This document shows, piece by piece, positions 17,290 to 26,142 of a stretch of 64,000 nt of DNA. Source of the stretch: Denitromonas sp. (lineage in GTDB: Bacteria > Pseudomonadota > Gammaproteobacteria > Burkholderiales > Rhodocyclaceae); NCBI RefSeq assembly GCF_034676725.1, contig NZ_JAUCBR010000004.1, positions 4,492,001 to 4,556,000 of the forward strand, given 5' to 3'. How positions within the stretch are numbered: position 1 is the stretch's first letter; the number at the start of each line of letters is the position of its first letter. The position numbers and the translations under genes are program-made. The notes under the pieces were generated by a model. The model was not told the DNA's origin. It made no database searches and worked only from the letters and a program-made list of their open reading frames with translations.

Positions 17290-18678
17290 TTACTTCGCAT
17301 TCTGGACGATCTCTCGCCCCTTGAGAAGGTTCAAGGCCTGCTGGAACTGGAAATCTTCCTCGCTGGCCGGCTCGATCCGCTTGAACGGCGTATCGTCCGC
17401 CTTGTCGTCGCCGGCGGTACGGGCGGCCTCGCGCGCTTCGGCGGCCTTGCGTTCGGCCTCGGGGTCCTTGTCGTTCTCGAGGTGGCCGCGCAGGTCGGCC
17501 TCACGAATGCGCATCTGCGCCGAGGTGTCCTGCGGGTCTTCGACGGTGACGTCCGGCTCGATACCCTTGGCCTGGATCGAGCGGCCACCCGGCGTGTAGT
17601 AACGGGCCGTGGTGAGCTTGATTGCAGTGTTGTTGGTCAGCGGCAGGATGGTCTGCACCGACCCCTTGCCGAAGGTCTGGGTGCCAAGCACCTTGGCCCG
17701 TTTGTGGTCCTGCAGCGCACCGGCAACGATTTCAGACGCCGACGCGGAGCCGCCGTTGACCAGCACCACCATCGGCACCTTCTTGACGGCAGCAGGCAGA
17801 TCCTTGAGGAAGTCGGTGCGGGTGCCGCGCAGATAGTCGTCCGGCGTGGCCATGTACTTGCGCTTGGCGTCCGGCGTGCGCCCATCGGTGGACACCACCA
17901 GCACATCGGCCGGCAGGAAGGCGGCGGCCACGCCCACCGCACCATGCAGCAGGCCACCCGGGTCGTTGCGCAGATCAAGCACCAGGCCCTGCAGCGGCCC
18001 ATCGGCATACAGCTTGGTCAGATGCTCGGCCAGCGACGCGGCGGTCGCTTCCTGGAACTGCACCACGCGCACGTAGCCGTAGCCGGGCTCGACCAGCTTC
18101 GATTTCACGCTGCGCACCTTGATGATCTCGCGCACGATGGTCACCACCAGCGGCTTGTCGTCGCCCTTGCGCACGATGGTCAGCACGATCTTGGTATTCG
18201 GCTTGCCACGCATCTGCTTGACGGCGTCGCCCAGGGTCATGCCCTTGACCGGCGTGTCGTCGAGCTTGACGATCAGGTCGCCCGCCTTCACGCCCGCGCG
18301 GAAGGCCGGGGTGTCCTCGATCGGCGAGATGACCTTGACGAAACCATCTTCCATGCCGACCTCGATGCCGAGGCCGCCGAATTCGCCCTGCGTGCCCACC
18401 TGCAGGTCCTTGAAGGCGTCGGCGTCGAGATAGGCCGAATGCGGATCGAGGCCGGTCAGCATGCCGCTGATGGCGTCGGTCAGCAGCGCCTTGTCCTCGA
18501 CCGGCTCGACATAGCCTTGCTTGATGGCGTTGAACACGTCCGCCAGCGCGCGCAACTCCTGCATCGGCAGGGGTGCCAGTGCCGCCTTGTCGGCATTGGC
18601 GGGGAAGTTCAGGCTGATCAGGACACCGGCACACATGCCGGTGAAGATCAATCCAAGCTGCTGCAGTTTGCTACGCAT
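17290..18678 (-). CDS. ctpA: S41 family carboxyl-terminal processing peptidase
   Basis: Exported serine protease of about 462 residues. A signal/anchor segment (about 8-30) precedes a conserved helical lead-in, a PDZ domain (about 95-180) and the S41 catalytic domain with the GGSASASEI nucleophile region (about 309-317) and the KGSVQ lysine (about 338). It degrades periplasmic proteins from their C-terminus. The ATG at 18678 is preferred to the GTG two codons upstream. It follows envC on the same strand, the order gpmA-envC-ctpA seen in many proteobacteria, suggesting a link to cell-wall processing. Confidence 0.93.
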   Translation of the reverse strand: MRSKLQQLGLIFTGMCAGVLISLNFPANADKAALAPLPMQELRALADVFNAIKQGYVEPVEDKALLTDAISGMLTGLDPHSAYLDADAFKDLQVGTQGEFGGLGIEVGMEDGFVKVISPIEDTPAFRAGVKAGDLIVKLDDTPVKGMTLGDAVKQMRGKPNTKIVLTIVRKGDDKPLVVTIVREIIKVRSVKSKLVEPGYGYVRVVQFQEATAASLAEHLTKLYADGPLQGLVLDLRNDPGGLLHGAVGVAAAFLPADVLVVSTDGRTPDAKRKYMATPDDYLRGTRTDFLKDLPAAVKKVPMVVLVNGGSASASEIVAGALQDHKRAKVLGTQTFGKGSVQTILPLTNNTAIKLTTARYYTPGGRSIQAKGIEPDVTVEDPQDTSAQMRIREADLRGHLENDKDPEAERKAAEAREAARTAGDDKADDTPFKRIEPASEEDFQFQQALNLLKGREIVQNAK

Positions 18679-18727
18679 GACCACTCCAGACGATGGGGCC
18701 TTGCCATTCGGCGCTGCCCCTGAAAAT

Positions 18728-19981
18728 TCAGTTCAGGCGAATCCAGTCCAGCGGATCGACCGGCCGCCCCTGATGGCGGATTTCAAAGTATAGCCCCGGC
18801 TCCGGGTTTCCTCCGCTGTCGCCGGCGGCCGCCAGCACCTCGCCGGCCACCACTTGCTCGCCGTTGGACTTGAACAGCGCATCATTGTTTCCGTACACCG
18901 TCAAATAGCCTTGGCCGTGGTCGATGATGATGAGATTTCCGAAGCCGCGCAACCAGTCCGAGAAGACAACTTCGCCGTCGGCCACGGCACGCACCTCGTC
19001 GCCGTTGTCGGCACGGATGAAAATGCCCTTCCAGGTCGTGCCGCCCGCCGCTCGATCGGCGCCAAAACGCCCGATCACCGCGCCGCGCAATGGCGGCTTG
19101 AGCTGTCCGCGGAGCGCGGCAAACGCCTTGCCCCGCGCACTGCTGTCGGCGCTCAGGCGCGAGGCGCCGGTGACCGGCTCCCGCGGGGCCGCCGACGGCT
19201 CCGGCGGTGGCCGCGGGCGCGCCTTCTCCTTCTGCTTCGCCAGTTCGACCATCAGCGCGCGCAAGCGCGCCTCGTCGCGCTGCAACTCGGCCACTGTCTG
19301 CTTCTGAGCCTTCAATTCCTTCGACAACGCGGCGAGGATCTGCTGGCGGCGGTCGCGCTCTTTTTTCAGGTCAGCCATCTCGCGGCGCTGCACGCCTTCG
19401 AGGCGGGCCACCTCGGCGCGATGCGCCTCGGCTTCGGCCTGCTGCCGGGTCTGCAAGGCCATGGCCTCGCGTAGCCGGGTGACGATGGCCTGCTTTTCGC
19501 GTCCGATCTGCTCCAGATAGTATGCGTCGCGCGCCAGCTGGTTAGGCTCGCGGGCGCTGAGCAAATACCCCACACCGGGCTCGCCGCCAAACTGGTAGTA
19601 GCGGCGCAGCCAGTCGGCCAGCGCCTCGCGGCCGGCGTCGACCTGCGCGCGCGTCTCGCCCAATGCGGCCTCGACCCGGGTCACCGCCACCTCGGCCGCC
19701 TTGCGCTCGCGCGTCAGCTCACGCACCCGGCGCAGGATCCGCGACACGGCAACATCGGCCTGCTTGAGCGCCTTGACGGCCTGCGCGTGGGTCGACTCGG
19801 TATCCGACACCTCCGACTCGGCGGCGCGCAGGCGCGCCCTGACGGCGTCGAGTTCGCTGCGCGACGACGCCATGCGCCCGGCCGTATCCTGCGCCAGGGC
19901 GGGGCCAGACAATGCGGCAAGCGCCAGCACCGACGCCAGCGCGGCCGTGAGCCACCCGTTACGGGCGGCGAGCGGGGTCAC
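18728..19981 (-). CDS. envC: Murein hydrolase activator EnvC-like protein
   Basis: Periplasmic activator of the amidases that split septal peptidoglycan. From the GTG at 19981 it has 417 residues: signal peptide (about 10-31), a long coiled coil (about 35-240), a Pro/Arg-rich linker, and a C-terminal LytM/M23 domain (about 310-415). The M23 metal ligands are mostly missing (RADNG and IRHQG at places that normally hold His), matching EnvC's known non-catalytic LytM domain. The frame is open into gpmA, but the GTG 4 bp after the gpmA stop gives the signal peptide. Co-transcribed with gpmA and ctpA. Confidence 0.88.
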   Translation of the reverse strand: MTPLAARNGWLTAALASVLALAALSGPALAQDTAGRMASSRSELDAVRARLRAAESEVSDTESTHAQAVKALKQADVAVSRILRRVRELTRERKAAEVAVTRVEAALGETRAQVDAGREALADWLRRYYQFGGEPGVGYLLSAREPNQLARDAYYLEQIGREKQAIVTRLREAMALQTRQQAEAEAHRAEVARLEGVQRREMADLKKERDRRQQILAALSKELKAQKQTVAELQRDEARLRALMVELAKQKEKARPRPPPEPSAAPREPVTGASRLSADSSARGKAFAALRGQLKPPLRGAVIGRFGADRAAGGTTWKGIFIRADNGDEVRAVADGEVVFSDWLRGFGNLIIIDHGQGYLTVYGNNDALFKSNGEQVVAGEVLAAAGDSGGNPEPGLYFEIRHQGRPVDPLDWIRLN

Positions 19982-19985
19982 CGGA

Positions 19986-20735
19986 TCAGGCCTTGGCTTT
20001 GGCCTGCCCTGCGACGGCTGCCGCGGCAGCCTTGATGGTGTCCTCATCCGCAAGGTAGTAGCTGCGGATGGGGCGCAGGTTGGCGTCCAGTTCATACACC
20101 AGCGGTTGCGCGGTGGGGATGTTCAGCCCGACGATGTCGGCATCGCTCACGCCGTCGAGATACTTGATCAGCGCGCGCAGGCTGTTGCCGTGCGCGGCGA
20201 TCAGGATGCGGTCGCCGGCGAGCACGCGCGGCACGATCACCGTCTCCCAGTACGGCACCACACGGGCCACGGTGTCTTTCAGGCATTCGGTGTGCGGAAA
20301 ACGATCGGCCGGCAGGCTGGCGTAGCGCGGGTCGTTCGGCGTCAGGCGCTCGTCGCCGTCTTCGAGCGCCGGCGGCGGCACATCGTAGGAGCGGCGCCAC
20401 TGCAGCACCTGATCGTCGCCATATTTTGCCGCCGTCTCGGCCTTGTTCAGACCCTGCAGTGCGCCATAGTGACGCTCGTTCAGGCGCCAGGAGTGCTCCA
20501 CCGGCAGCCACAGCGCGGCCAGGCGCTCGAGCACGATGTTCAGCGTCTTGTTGGCGCGCTTGAGCACCGAGGTAAAGGCCACATCGAAGGCATAGCCCTC
20601 GTCGCGCAGCAGGTCGCCTGCGGCGCGTGCTTCTTCCACGCCTTTGTCGGTCAAATCAACATCGGTCCAGCCGGTAAACCGGTTTTCCTTGTTCCAGGTG
20701 GACTCTCCGTGGCGAAGCAATACGATCTTGTACAT
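19986..20735 (-). CDS. gpmA: 2,3-bisphosphoglycerate-dependent phosphoglycerate mutase
   Basis: Glycolytic enzyme interconverting 3- and 2-phosphoglycerate. The 249 residues match the dPGM length. The phospho-histidine lies in LLRHGESTWN (H9), with the conserved FTGWTDVDLT, RLNERHYGALQGLNK and second-His IAAHGNSLRA segments. It is first in the minus-strand unit gpmA-envC-ctpA. The promoter should lie in the AT-rich region at 20736-20850, shared with the divergent ArsR-type gene. Confidence 0.97.
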   Translation of the reverse strand: MYKIVLLRHGESTWNKENRFTGWTDVDLTDKGVEEARAAGDLLRDEGYAFDVAFTSVLKRANKTLNIVLERLAALWLPVEHSWRLNERHYGALQGLNKAETAAKYGDDQVLQWRRSYDVPPPALEDGDERLTPNDPRYASLPADRFPHTECLKDTVARVVPYWETVIVPRVLAGDRILIAAHGNSLRALIKYLDGVSDADIVGLNIPTAQPLVYELDANLRPIRSYYLADEDTIKAAAAAVAGQAKAKA

Positions 20736-20851
20736 GGGGGGCTATCAACTCGCTAGGGTGGTAAAGACGGGTTCTTGCGTCGCGCCAAGTCGCCGCTACG
20801 GCAAAAAATGGTATTTTATTACATTCATCTTTGTCGAATCGATCGCAGATC

Positions 20852-21181
20852 GTGAATAGTCATCCCATAGTTGATCTGATTGGCAAGACCGAGCAGATCG
20901 AAACCGCCGCCCGCGCGCTCAAGGCCATCTCCCATCCACTCAGGCTCAAGATCCTGTGTGTCATCGGAGAGGGTGAGGTCTGCGTGCAGGATATCGTCGA
21001 GGCCGTCGGCACCTCCCAGAGCAACATCTCCCAGCACCTGGCCATTCTGCGTGACAAGGGCGTCCTGCTCACCAGAAAGGACGCCAACCGGGTGTTCTAC
21101 CGGGTCGGCGACCAGCGCACCCTGCAGTTGATCGTGCTCATGCGCGAAGTCTTCTGCGGTGAAGCGCCGACCCAGCCCTGA
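20852..21181 (+). CDS. ArsR-family regulator, predicted persulfide sensor (BigR/SqrR-like)
   Basis: Winged-helix repressor of 109 residues from the GTG at 20852, with the ArsR helix-turn-helix in VEAVGTSQSNISQHLAIL. It has no obvious metal-site cluster. C36 (in KILCVIGEGE) and C102 (in REVFC) occupy the positions of the two sensing cysteines of the SqrR/BigR type and are 66 residues apart, the same spacing as recalled for those proteins. The next gene is a rhodanese, which fits a sulfur-stress role. A candidate operator with ATTC and GAAT half-sites lies at 20823-20839. The start is uncertain: an in-frame TTG lies 21 bp upstream. Confidence 0.82.
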   Translation: MNSHPIVDLIGKTEQIETAARALKAISHPLRLKILCVIGEGEVCVQDIVEAVGTSQSNISQHLAILRDKGVLLTRKDANRVFYRVGDQRTLQLIVLMREVFCGEAPTQP

Positions 21182-21202
21182 CATTAAGAGAAGGAAATTT
21201 CC

Positions 21203-21619
21203 GTGGAGTTTCTGCAGCAAAATTGGTACTGGGCAGCCTTGGCTGTGGCCAGCGGCGCGTTCCTGTTCATCGAGACCCTGCGCCAGCGTGGCGACGGCAG
21301 CAGCCTGTCGCCGGTGCAGGCCACCTTGATGATCAACCGCGAAGACGCCACCATCATCGACGTGCGCGAACAGAATGAGTTCATTCAGGGCCACATCCCC
21401 AATGCCCGCCACATCCCGCTCGCGGCGCTCGAAAAGCGCGGCCCCGAGCTGGAAAAACTGAAACAACAACCGATTATCGTGTGCTGCGCGTCCGGCGCCC
21501 GTTCCAAAGCTGCCATCGCCACGCTGCACAAGCTCGGTTGCGAGAAGGTATTCAATCTCCAGGGCGGCATGGCGGGCTGGCAGCAGGCCGGCCAACCGGT
21601 CACCCGCAAGAGGAAGTGA
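21203..21619 (+). CDS. Rhodanese-like sulfurtransferase with N-terminal membrane anchor
   Basis: Single-domain rhodanese of 138 residues. A hydrophobic N-terminal helix (about 8-24) anchors it in the membrane; the rhodanese domain follows (about 38-132), with active-site loop CASGAR (C95-R100) preceded by another cysteine, C94. It is expected to carry sulfane sulfur. The GTG start has an AAGGAA ribosome site. It is part of the widespread proteobacterial run rhodanese-grxC-secB-gpsA and, here, follows the ArsR regulator by 21 bp. Confidence 0.9.
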   Translation: MEFLQQNWYWAALAVASGAFLFIETLRQRGDGSSLSPVQATLMINREDATIIDVREQNEFIQGHIPNARHIPLAALEKRGPELEKLKQQPIIVCCASGARSKAAIATLHKLGCEKVFNLQGGMAGWQQAGQPVTRKRK

Positions 21620-21621
21620 GC

Positions 21622-21891
21622 ATGGCGCCGCACATCCGCATGTATGCCACACCGTACTGCCCCTACTGCGTGCGCGCCGAGGCGCTGCTCACCAGCAAGG
21701 GGATCACGAATATCGAGAAAATTCTGATCGACCGGGACACCGCACGGCGTGAAGAAATGATGTCCCTCACCGGCCGGCGCACCGTCCCGCAGATCTTCAT
21801 CGACGACCTGCATGTGGGCGGATGCGACGACCTCTATGCGCTTGACCAGGCCGGCAAGCTCGACCCGCTCCTGAACGCAGAAGCGGCCTGA
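21622..21891 (+). CDS. grxC: Glutaredoxin 3
   Basis: Small cytoplasmic thiol-disulfide oxidoreductase of 89 residues with the dithiol active site CPYC (C13-C16), the TVP cis-proline loop and the GG-D glutathione-binding segment (VGGCDD). The length and sequence match GrxC. It begins 2 bp after the rhodanese stop and is followed by secB, so the genes are probably one transcript. Confidence 0.95.
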   Translation: MAPHIRMYATPYCPYCVRAEALLTSKGITNIEKILIDRDTARREEMMSLTGRRTVPQIFIDDLHVGGCDDLYALDQAGKLDPLLNAEAA

Positions 21892-21924
21892 CCGATTTAC
21901 CCAATACTGACACAAGGCAGAACC

Positions 21925-22386
21925 ATGACCGAAAACACCCAGCCCGTCTTCACCATCGAAAAGCTCTACATCCGCGACCTGTCGGTCGAAGTGCCCAACG
22001 CACCGACCATCTTCCTGGACCGCGAAACCCCGCAGATCAACGTGCAACTGCGTACCGACAGCAAGGGCGTCGACGAAGGCGTGTATGAAGTGGTCCTGAC
22101 GGTCACCGTGACCGCCAAGATCGGTGAGGAAAAGACGGTCTTCCTGGTCGAAGCCGCCCAGGCCGGCATCTTCCAGATCCGCAACGTGCCCGAGTCCGAC
22201 ATCGAACCGATCATGATGATCGGCTGCGCCAACATCCTCTTCCCCTACGCCCGCGAAGCGATCTCCGACGCCGTCACGCGCGCCGGCTTCCAGCCCGTGC
22301 TGCTGGCGCCGGTCAACTTCGAAGCGCTGTACCAGGCACGCCAGCAGGAACAGCAGCCGGCTGGCCAGGACGTGCCGGTTCAGTGA
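21925..22386 (+). CDS. secB: Protein-export chaperone SecB
   Basis: Homotetrameric chaperone that holds precursor proteins unfolded and delivers them to SecA. The 153 residues span the whole SecB domain, including the conserved YIRDLSVEVPNAP start, the LVEAAQAGIF segment and the LFPYAREAISDAVTRAGF core. The C-terminal tail is Gln-rich. It sits in the usual grxC-secB-gpsA order. Confidence 0.97.
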   Translation: MTENTQPVFTIEKLYIRDLSVEVPNAPTIFLDRETPQINVQLRTDSKGVDEGVYEVVLTVTVTAKIGEEKTVFLVEAAQAGIFQIRNVPESDIEPIMMIGCANILFPYAREAISDAVTRAGFQPVLLAPVNFEALYQARQQEQQPAGQDVPVQ

Positions 22387-22388
22387 GC

Positions 22389-22829
22389 ATGCGCGTCGCC
22401 CGCCTCATCGCCCTGATCGTGGCCGGCGCCGCCAGCGCGCCGGCTGCCGCACTGGATTACCGGTCGGCGGCCAGCCCGGCCATCCTCTACGACACGCCTT
22501 CGGCCCAGGGCAAGCGCCTGTACGTGGTGTCCGCCGGCAGTCCGCTGGAGGTGGTCGTCACGCTGGAAAAATGGGTCAAGGTACGCGACCGCGAAGGCCA
22601 TCTGGCCTGGATCGAACGCAGCGCGCTGGCCGACGGCCAGACGGTGGTCGTCACCGCCGAACGCGCCACGGTGCACCAGCAGGCCGACGACACCGCGCCG
22701 GCGAGCTTTGAAGCCGTTCGCGGCGTGATTCTCTCTGTCTCGGGGCCGGTCCGGGGCGCCTGGCTGCCGGTCCGGCACGCCGACGGCGATCGCGGCTTCG
22801 TCCGCCGGATCGACGTCTGGGGTCAATGA
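22389..22829 (+). CDS. Exported SH3-domain protein
   Basis: Periplasmic protein of about 146 residues with a signal peptide (about 1-22, ending PAAALD) and two SH3-like stretches: the first at about 27-80 with the LYVVSAG and WVKVRDREGHLAWIER segments, the second, weaker, at about 85-140. Bacterial SH3 domains of this type usually bind peptidoglycan. It starts 2 bp after the secB stop and precedes gpsA. A GTG overlapping the secB stop at 22383 is an alternative start. Its exact function is unknown. Confidence 0.8.
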   Translation: MRVARLIALIVAGAASAPAAALDYRSAASPAILYDTPSAQGKRLYVVSAGSPLEVVVTLEKWVKVRDREGHLAWIERSALADGQTVVVTAERATVHQQADDTAPASFEAVRGVILSVSGPVRGAWLPVRHADGDRGFVRRIDVWGQ

Positions 22830-22878
22830 ACACAACGGCGCCCGCGGTGGCGCCAGCTGATCAGGCAACCCACTGAAC

Positions 22879-23862
22879 ATGCACATCACCGTCTATGGCG
22901 CAGGCGCCTGGGGTACTGCCCTGGCAATCGCCTACGCAAAATCACACCCGGTCACGCTATGGGGACGCGACGCAGACACCTTGCTGCGCTGCGCCGCCGA
23001 GCGGGTCAATCAGGCGCTGCTACCCGGCGCACCTTTCCCGCCGGGGCTGGTCGTGGAAGCGGACTTGCACCGCGCCAGCCGGTCGGCCGACCTGCACCTG
23101 GTGGTCACGCCGGTGGCCGGCCTGCGCGCTGTCGCGCGCCACCTGGCCGCTGAAGGACACACCACGCCGTTGATCTGGGCCTGCAAGGGCTTTGAATCCG
23201 GCACCGGCAAGTTGCCGCACCAAGTGGTCGCCGACGAACTGGGCGCCGACTTCCCGTGCGGCGTGCTGACCGGCCCGAGCTTTGCCGCCGAAGTCGCCGC
23301 CGGACTGCCCGCGGCAATCACCCTGGCCGCGCGCGACGCGGCCTTCGCCTCGGCCTGGACGCAACACCTTCACCAACCCCGCCTGCGCCTCTACGCCAAC
23401 GATGACCTGATCGGCGCCGAGGTCGGCGGGGCGGTCAAGAACGTGATGGCCATCGCCGCCGGCGTCTCGGACGGGCTGGGCTTCGGCCTGAACAGCCGCG
23501 CCGCGCTGATCACTCGCGGCCTGGCCGAAATGGCCCGCCTCGGTGCCGCCCTGGGCGCCCGGCCGGAAACCTTCATGGGCCTGGCCGGCATGGGCGACCT
23601 GGTGCTGACCTGCACCGGCGATCTATCCCGCAACCGACGGGTCGGCCTCGCCCTGGCCGAAGGCAAATCGCTGGACAGGATCCTGAAAGATCTCGGCCAT
23701 GTCGCCGAGGGCGTACTGACCACGCGCGAAACCGTCGCACTGGCCCAGCGCCATCAGGTCGAGATGCCGATTACCGAAAGCGTCGACGCCCTGCTCTCGG
23801 GCACACTCAGCGCGCGCGAGGCGGTCGAGCGTCTGCTGGCCCGCGACCCGCGCAGCGAATAG
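22879..23862 (+). CDS. gpsA: NAD(P)H-dependent glycerol-3-phosphate dehydrogenase
   Basis: Makes sn-glycerol-3-phosphate for phospholipid synthesis. The 327 residues have the Rossmann loop GAGAWGTALA at about 6-15, the conserved GPSFAAEVA segment near 134, the catalytic lysine in GGAVKNVMAIAAG near 187, and the LTCTGDLSRNRR substrate loop near 239. It is the last gene of the ArsR-rhodanese-grxC-secB-SH3-gpsA run and is convergent with trmL. Confidence 0.97.
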   Translation: MHITVYGAGAWGTALAIAYAKSHPVTLWGRDADTLLRCAAERVNQALLPGAPFPPGLVVEADLHRASRSADLHLVVTPVAGLRAVARHLAAEGHTTPLIWACKGFESGTGKLPHQVVADELGADFPCGVLTGPSFAAEVAAGLPAAITLAARDAAFASAWTQHLHQPRLRLYANDDLIGAEVGGAVKNVMAIAAGVSDGLGFGLNSRAALITRGLAEMARLGAALGARPETFMGLAGMGDLVLTCTGDLSRNRRVGLALAEGKSLDRILKDLGHVAEGVLTTRETVALAQRHQVEMPITESVDALLSGTLSAREAVERLLARDPRSE

Positions 23863-23879
23863 ACATCACCCGCAGAGCG

Positions 23880-24344
23880 TCACACCCCCGCCACGTAGCC
23901 GTGCTGGCGCCAGGCCTCGTAGGCCACCACGGCAACGGCGTTGGACAGGTTCAGGCTGCGGTTGCCGGGACGCATCGGAATCCGCACCCGCTGCGCATCG
24001 CTCAGCGTCGCCAGCATCTCCTCAGGCAGCCCACGCGTCTCGCAACCGAACAGCAGTACGTCGCCCGGCTGGTAGCTCACCTCGCTGAACCGCCTGCCGC
24101 CGCGGGTGGTCAGCGCGTGAAGGTTGCCGCCCGGCACACGCTCGCGAAACGTCGCCCAGTCGGCGTGGGTCTGCACATGCGTCAGCTGGTGGTAGTCGAG
24201 CCCGGCGCGCGCCAGTGCCTTGTCCGACATGTCGAAACCCAGCGGTTCGATCAGGTGCAGACGTGCGCCCACATTGGCACTGAGACGAATGACATTGCCG
24301 GTATTGGGCGGAATTTCCGGCTGATAGAGAACGATATGGAACAT
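23880..24344 (-). CDS. trmL: tRNA (cytidine/uridine(34)-2'-O)-methyltransferase
   Basis: SPOUT-class methyltransferase of 154 residues that modifies the wobble ribose of leucine tRNAs. The trefoil-knot motifs are visible: NTGNVIRLSAN near the N-terminus, LLFGCETRGLP at about 96-106, and the C-terminal IPMRPGNRSLNLSNAVAV segment. The length equals E. coli TrmL (157). It lies between gpsA and comF and is probably transcribed after comF, whose start is upstream on the same strand. Confidence 0.94.
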   Translation of the reverse strand: MFHIVLYQPEIPPNTGNVIRLSANVGARLHLIEPLGFDMSDKALARAGLDYHQLTHVQTHADWATFRERVPGGNLHALTTRGGRRFSEVSYQPGDVLLFGCETRGLPEEMLATLSDAQRVRIPMRPGNRSLNLSNAVAVVAYEAWRQHGYVAGV

Positions 24345-24377
24345 GGTGCGGCATTGTGCCCGCAGCGCCTGTGCGGA

Positions 24378-25112
24378 TCAACGCATCGGCGTGCGCGCCA
24401 CCACCAGATTGCTGACCGCCGCTGCCCCCGCACCGCGCAGGCACTGCGCCAGCGCATCGAGTGTGGCGCCCGTGGTCATGACATCGTCGACCAGCAACAC
24501 ATGCGCGCCATCGAGCCGCACGCCACAGGAAAAGGCGTTACGCAGATTTTTCTTGCGCTCGCGCCAGGGCAGGCCGACCTGGTCCTGCGTGGCACGCGTC
24601 CGCCCGACCTGGCGAGTCGCCAGTTCGCACTGCCACACCCGCGCCAGCGGCCGGGCAATTTCGAGCGACTGGTTGAAACCGCGCTCGGCCAGCCGCTCCG
24701 CATGCAGCGGCACCGGAACGACGAGATCCACCGCCGGGCGCGGCATGGCACGCAGCGCACACGCGGCAAAGGCGTGGGCGACAGCGAAGTCGGCACCGTA
24801 CTTGAGGCGGTGAACCAGGCGGTCGAGCGGATAGTCGTAGCGATACAGCGCCGTCGTGGCATCGAATGCCGGCGGCTGCTTCAGGCAGCGGCCACAGATT
24901 GCCCCCTCGGTGTCCGGCAATGCACACCTCGGGCACGCAGACAGGCACAATGGCAGGTCGCGACGACAGCCCGCGCACAAGCCGTCCGGATCGCGGACGC
25001 TGGCGCAAAGCACACACCGACGCGACCACAGCTGGTGCCAGCGCTCGCCAAGCACGTGCTGCCATCGGACGCGACGGTTTGACAAGACATCGCTCAATCG
25101 TGGAACATCCAT
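24378..25112 (-). CDS. comF: ComF family phosphoribosyltransferase-like protein
   Basis: Cytoplasmic protein of 244 residues combining an N-terminal zinc-finger-like cysteine cluster (CVLCASVRDPDGLCAGCRRD and CGRC, about 34-75) with a type-I phosphoribosyltransferase domain whose PRPP loop is VLLVDDVMTTGATLD (about 197-211). ComF proteins take part in DNA uptake and transformation in naturally competent bacteria. Here the neighbours are trmL and the divergent bioB, a position often seen in proteobacteria. No evidence of a specialised role. Confidence 0.88.
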   Translation of the reverse strand: MDVPRLSDVLSNRRVRWQHVLGERWHQLWSRRCVLCASVRDPDGLCAGCRRDLPLCLSACPRCALPDTEGAICGRCLKQPPAFDATTALYRYDYPLDRLVHRLKYGADFAVAHAFAACALRAMPRPAVDLVVPVPLHAERLAERGFNQSLEIARPLARVWQCELATRQVGRTRATQDQVGLPWRERKKNLRNAFSCGVRLDGAHVLLVDDVMTTGATLDALAQCLRGAGAAAVSNLVVARTPMR

Positions 25113-25142
25113 AATTTTGAATTACAGCAAGAATCCCTCACC

Positions 25143-26135
25143 ATGACAATGACTTCCCACCACACCACTGCTCAGCAGGCCGCCGCCCCCCAACCGTCCG
25201 ACAGCCGCAAGTGGAAGGTCGCCGAGGTCGAGGCATTGTTCAAGCTGCCATTCAACGACCTGCTCTTCCGCGCGCAGCAGGTGCACCGCGAGCACTTCGA
25301 CCCCAACGCCGTCCAGCGCTCGACGCTGCTGTCGATCAAGACCGGCGGGTGTTCGGAAGACTGTGGTTATTGCTCGCAGTCCGCCCGCTACGATACCGGT
25401 CTGGAGCGTGAACGCCTGCTCGCCCTCGAAGAGGTGCTCAAAAACGCCCGCGCCGCCAAGGCCAAGGGCTCGAGCCGCTTCTGCATGGGTGCGGCGTGGC
25501 GCGGCCCGAAGGACAAGGACCTCGAGCCGGTGATCGAGATGATCCGCGAGGTCAAGGCGCTGGGGCTGGAGACCTGCGTGACCCTCGGCATGCTCAAGGA
25601 AGGCCAGGCCGAAAAGCTGCGCGATGCCGGCCTTGATTATTACAACCACAACATCGACACGGCCCCCGAATTCTACGGCCAGGTGATCACCACGCACACC
25701 TTCCAGGACCGCCTCGACACCCTCGACCGGGTGCGCAGCGTCGGCATCAACGTGTGCAGCGGCGGCATCGTCGGCATGGGCGAGGACCGCCGCAACCGTG
25801 CCGCCATGATCGCCCAACTGGCCAACATGAACCCGCCGCCGGAGTCGGTACCCATCAACAATCTGGTTGCCATCGAGGGCACACCGATGGCCAAGAGCGA
25901 GCAGGTCGACCCGATCGAGTTCGTGCGCACCATCGCCGCCGCCCGCATCACCATGCCGACGAGCTTCGTGCGCCTGTCGGCCGGCCGCCAGCAGATGAGC
26001 GACGAGATGCAGGCCCTGTGCTTTGCCGCCGGCGCCAACTCGATGTTCTACGGCGACCGCCTGCTGACCACCGACAACCCGGAAACCGACCGCGACGAGC
26101 AACTCTTTGCCAAGCTCGGACTGAAGGCAATCTAG
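25143..26135 (+). CDS. bioB: Biotin synthase
   Basis: Radical-SAM enzyme that inserts sulfur into dethiobiotin. The 330 residues include the 4Fe-4S cysteines in CSEDCGYC (about 63-70) and the remaining 2Fe-2S cluster cysteines in the FCMGAAWR and TCVTLGM segments. The typical YYNHNIDT motif is present. It is followed 7 bp later by bioC, so the two likely form a biotin operon; bioF, bioA and bioD are not in the window. Confidence 0.97.
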   Translation: MTMTSHHTTAQQAAAPQPSDSRKWKVAEVEALFKLPFNDLLFRAQQVHREHFDPNAVQRSTLLSIKTGGCSEDCGYCSQSARYDTGLERERLLALEEVLKNARAAKAKGSSRFCMGAAWRGPKDKDLEPVIEMIREVKALGLETCVTLGMLKEGQAEKLRDAGLDYYNHNIDTAPEFYGQVITTHTFQDRLDTLDRVRSVGINVCSGGIVGMGEDRRNRAAMIAQLANMNPPPESVPINNLVAIEGTPMAKSEQVDPIEFVRTIAAARITMPTSFVRLSAGRQQMSDEMQALCFAAGANSMFYGDRLLTTDNPETDRDEQLFAKLGLKAI

Positions 26136-26142
26136 ACACGCC

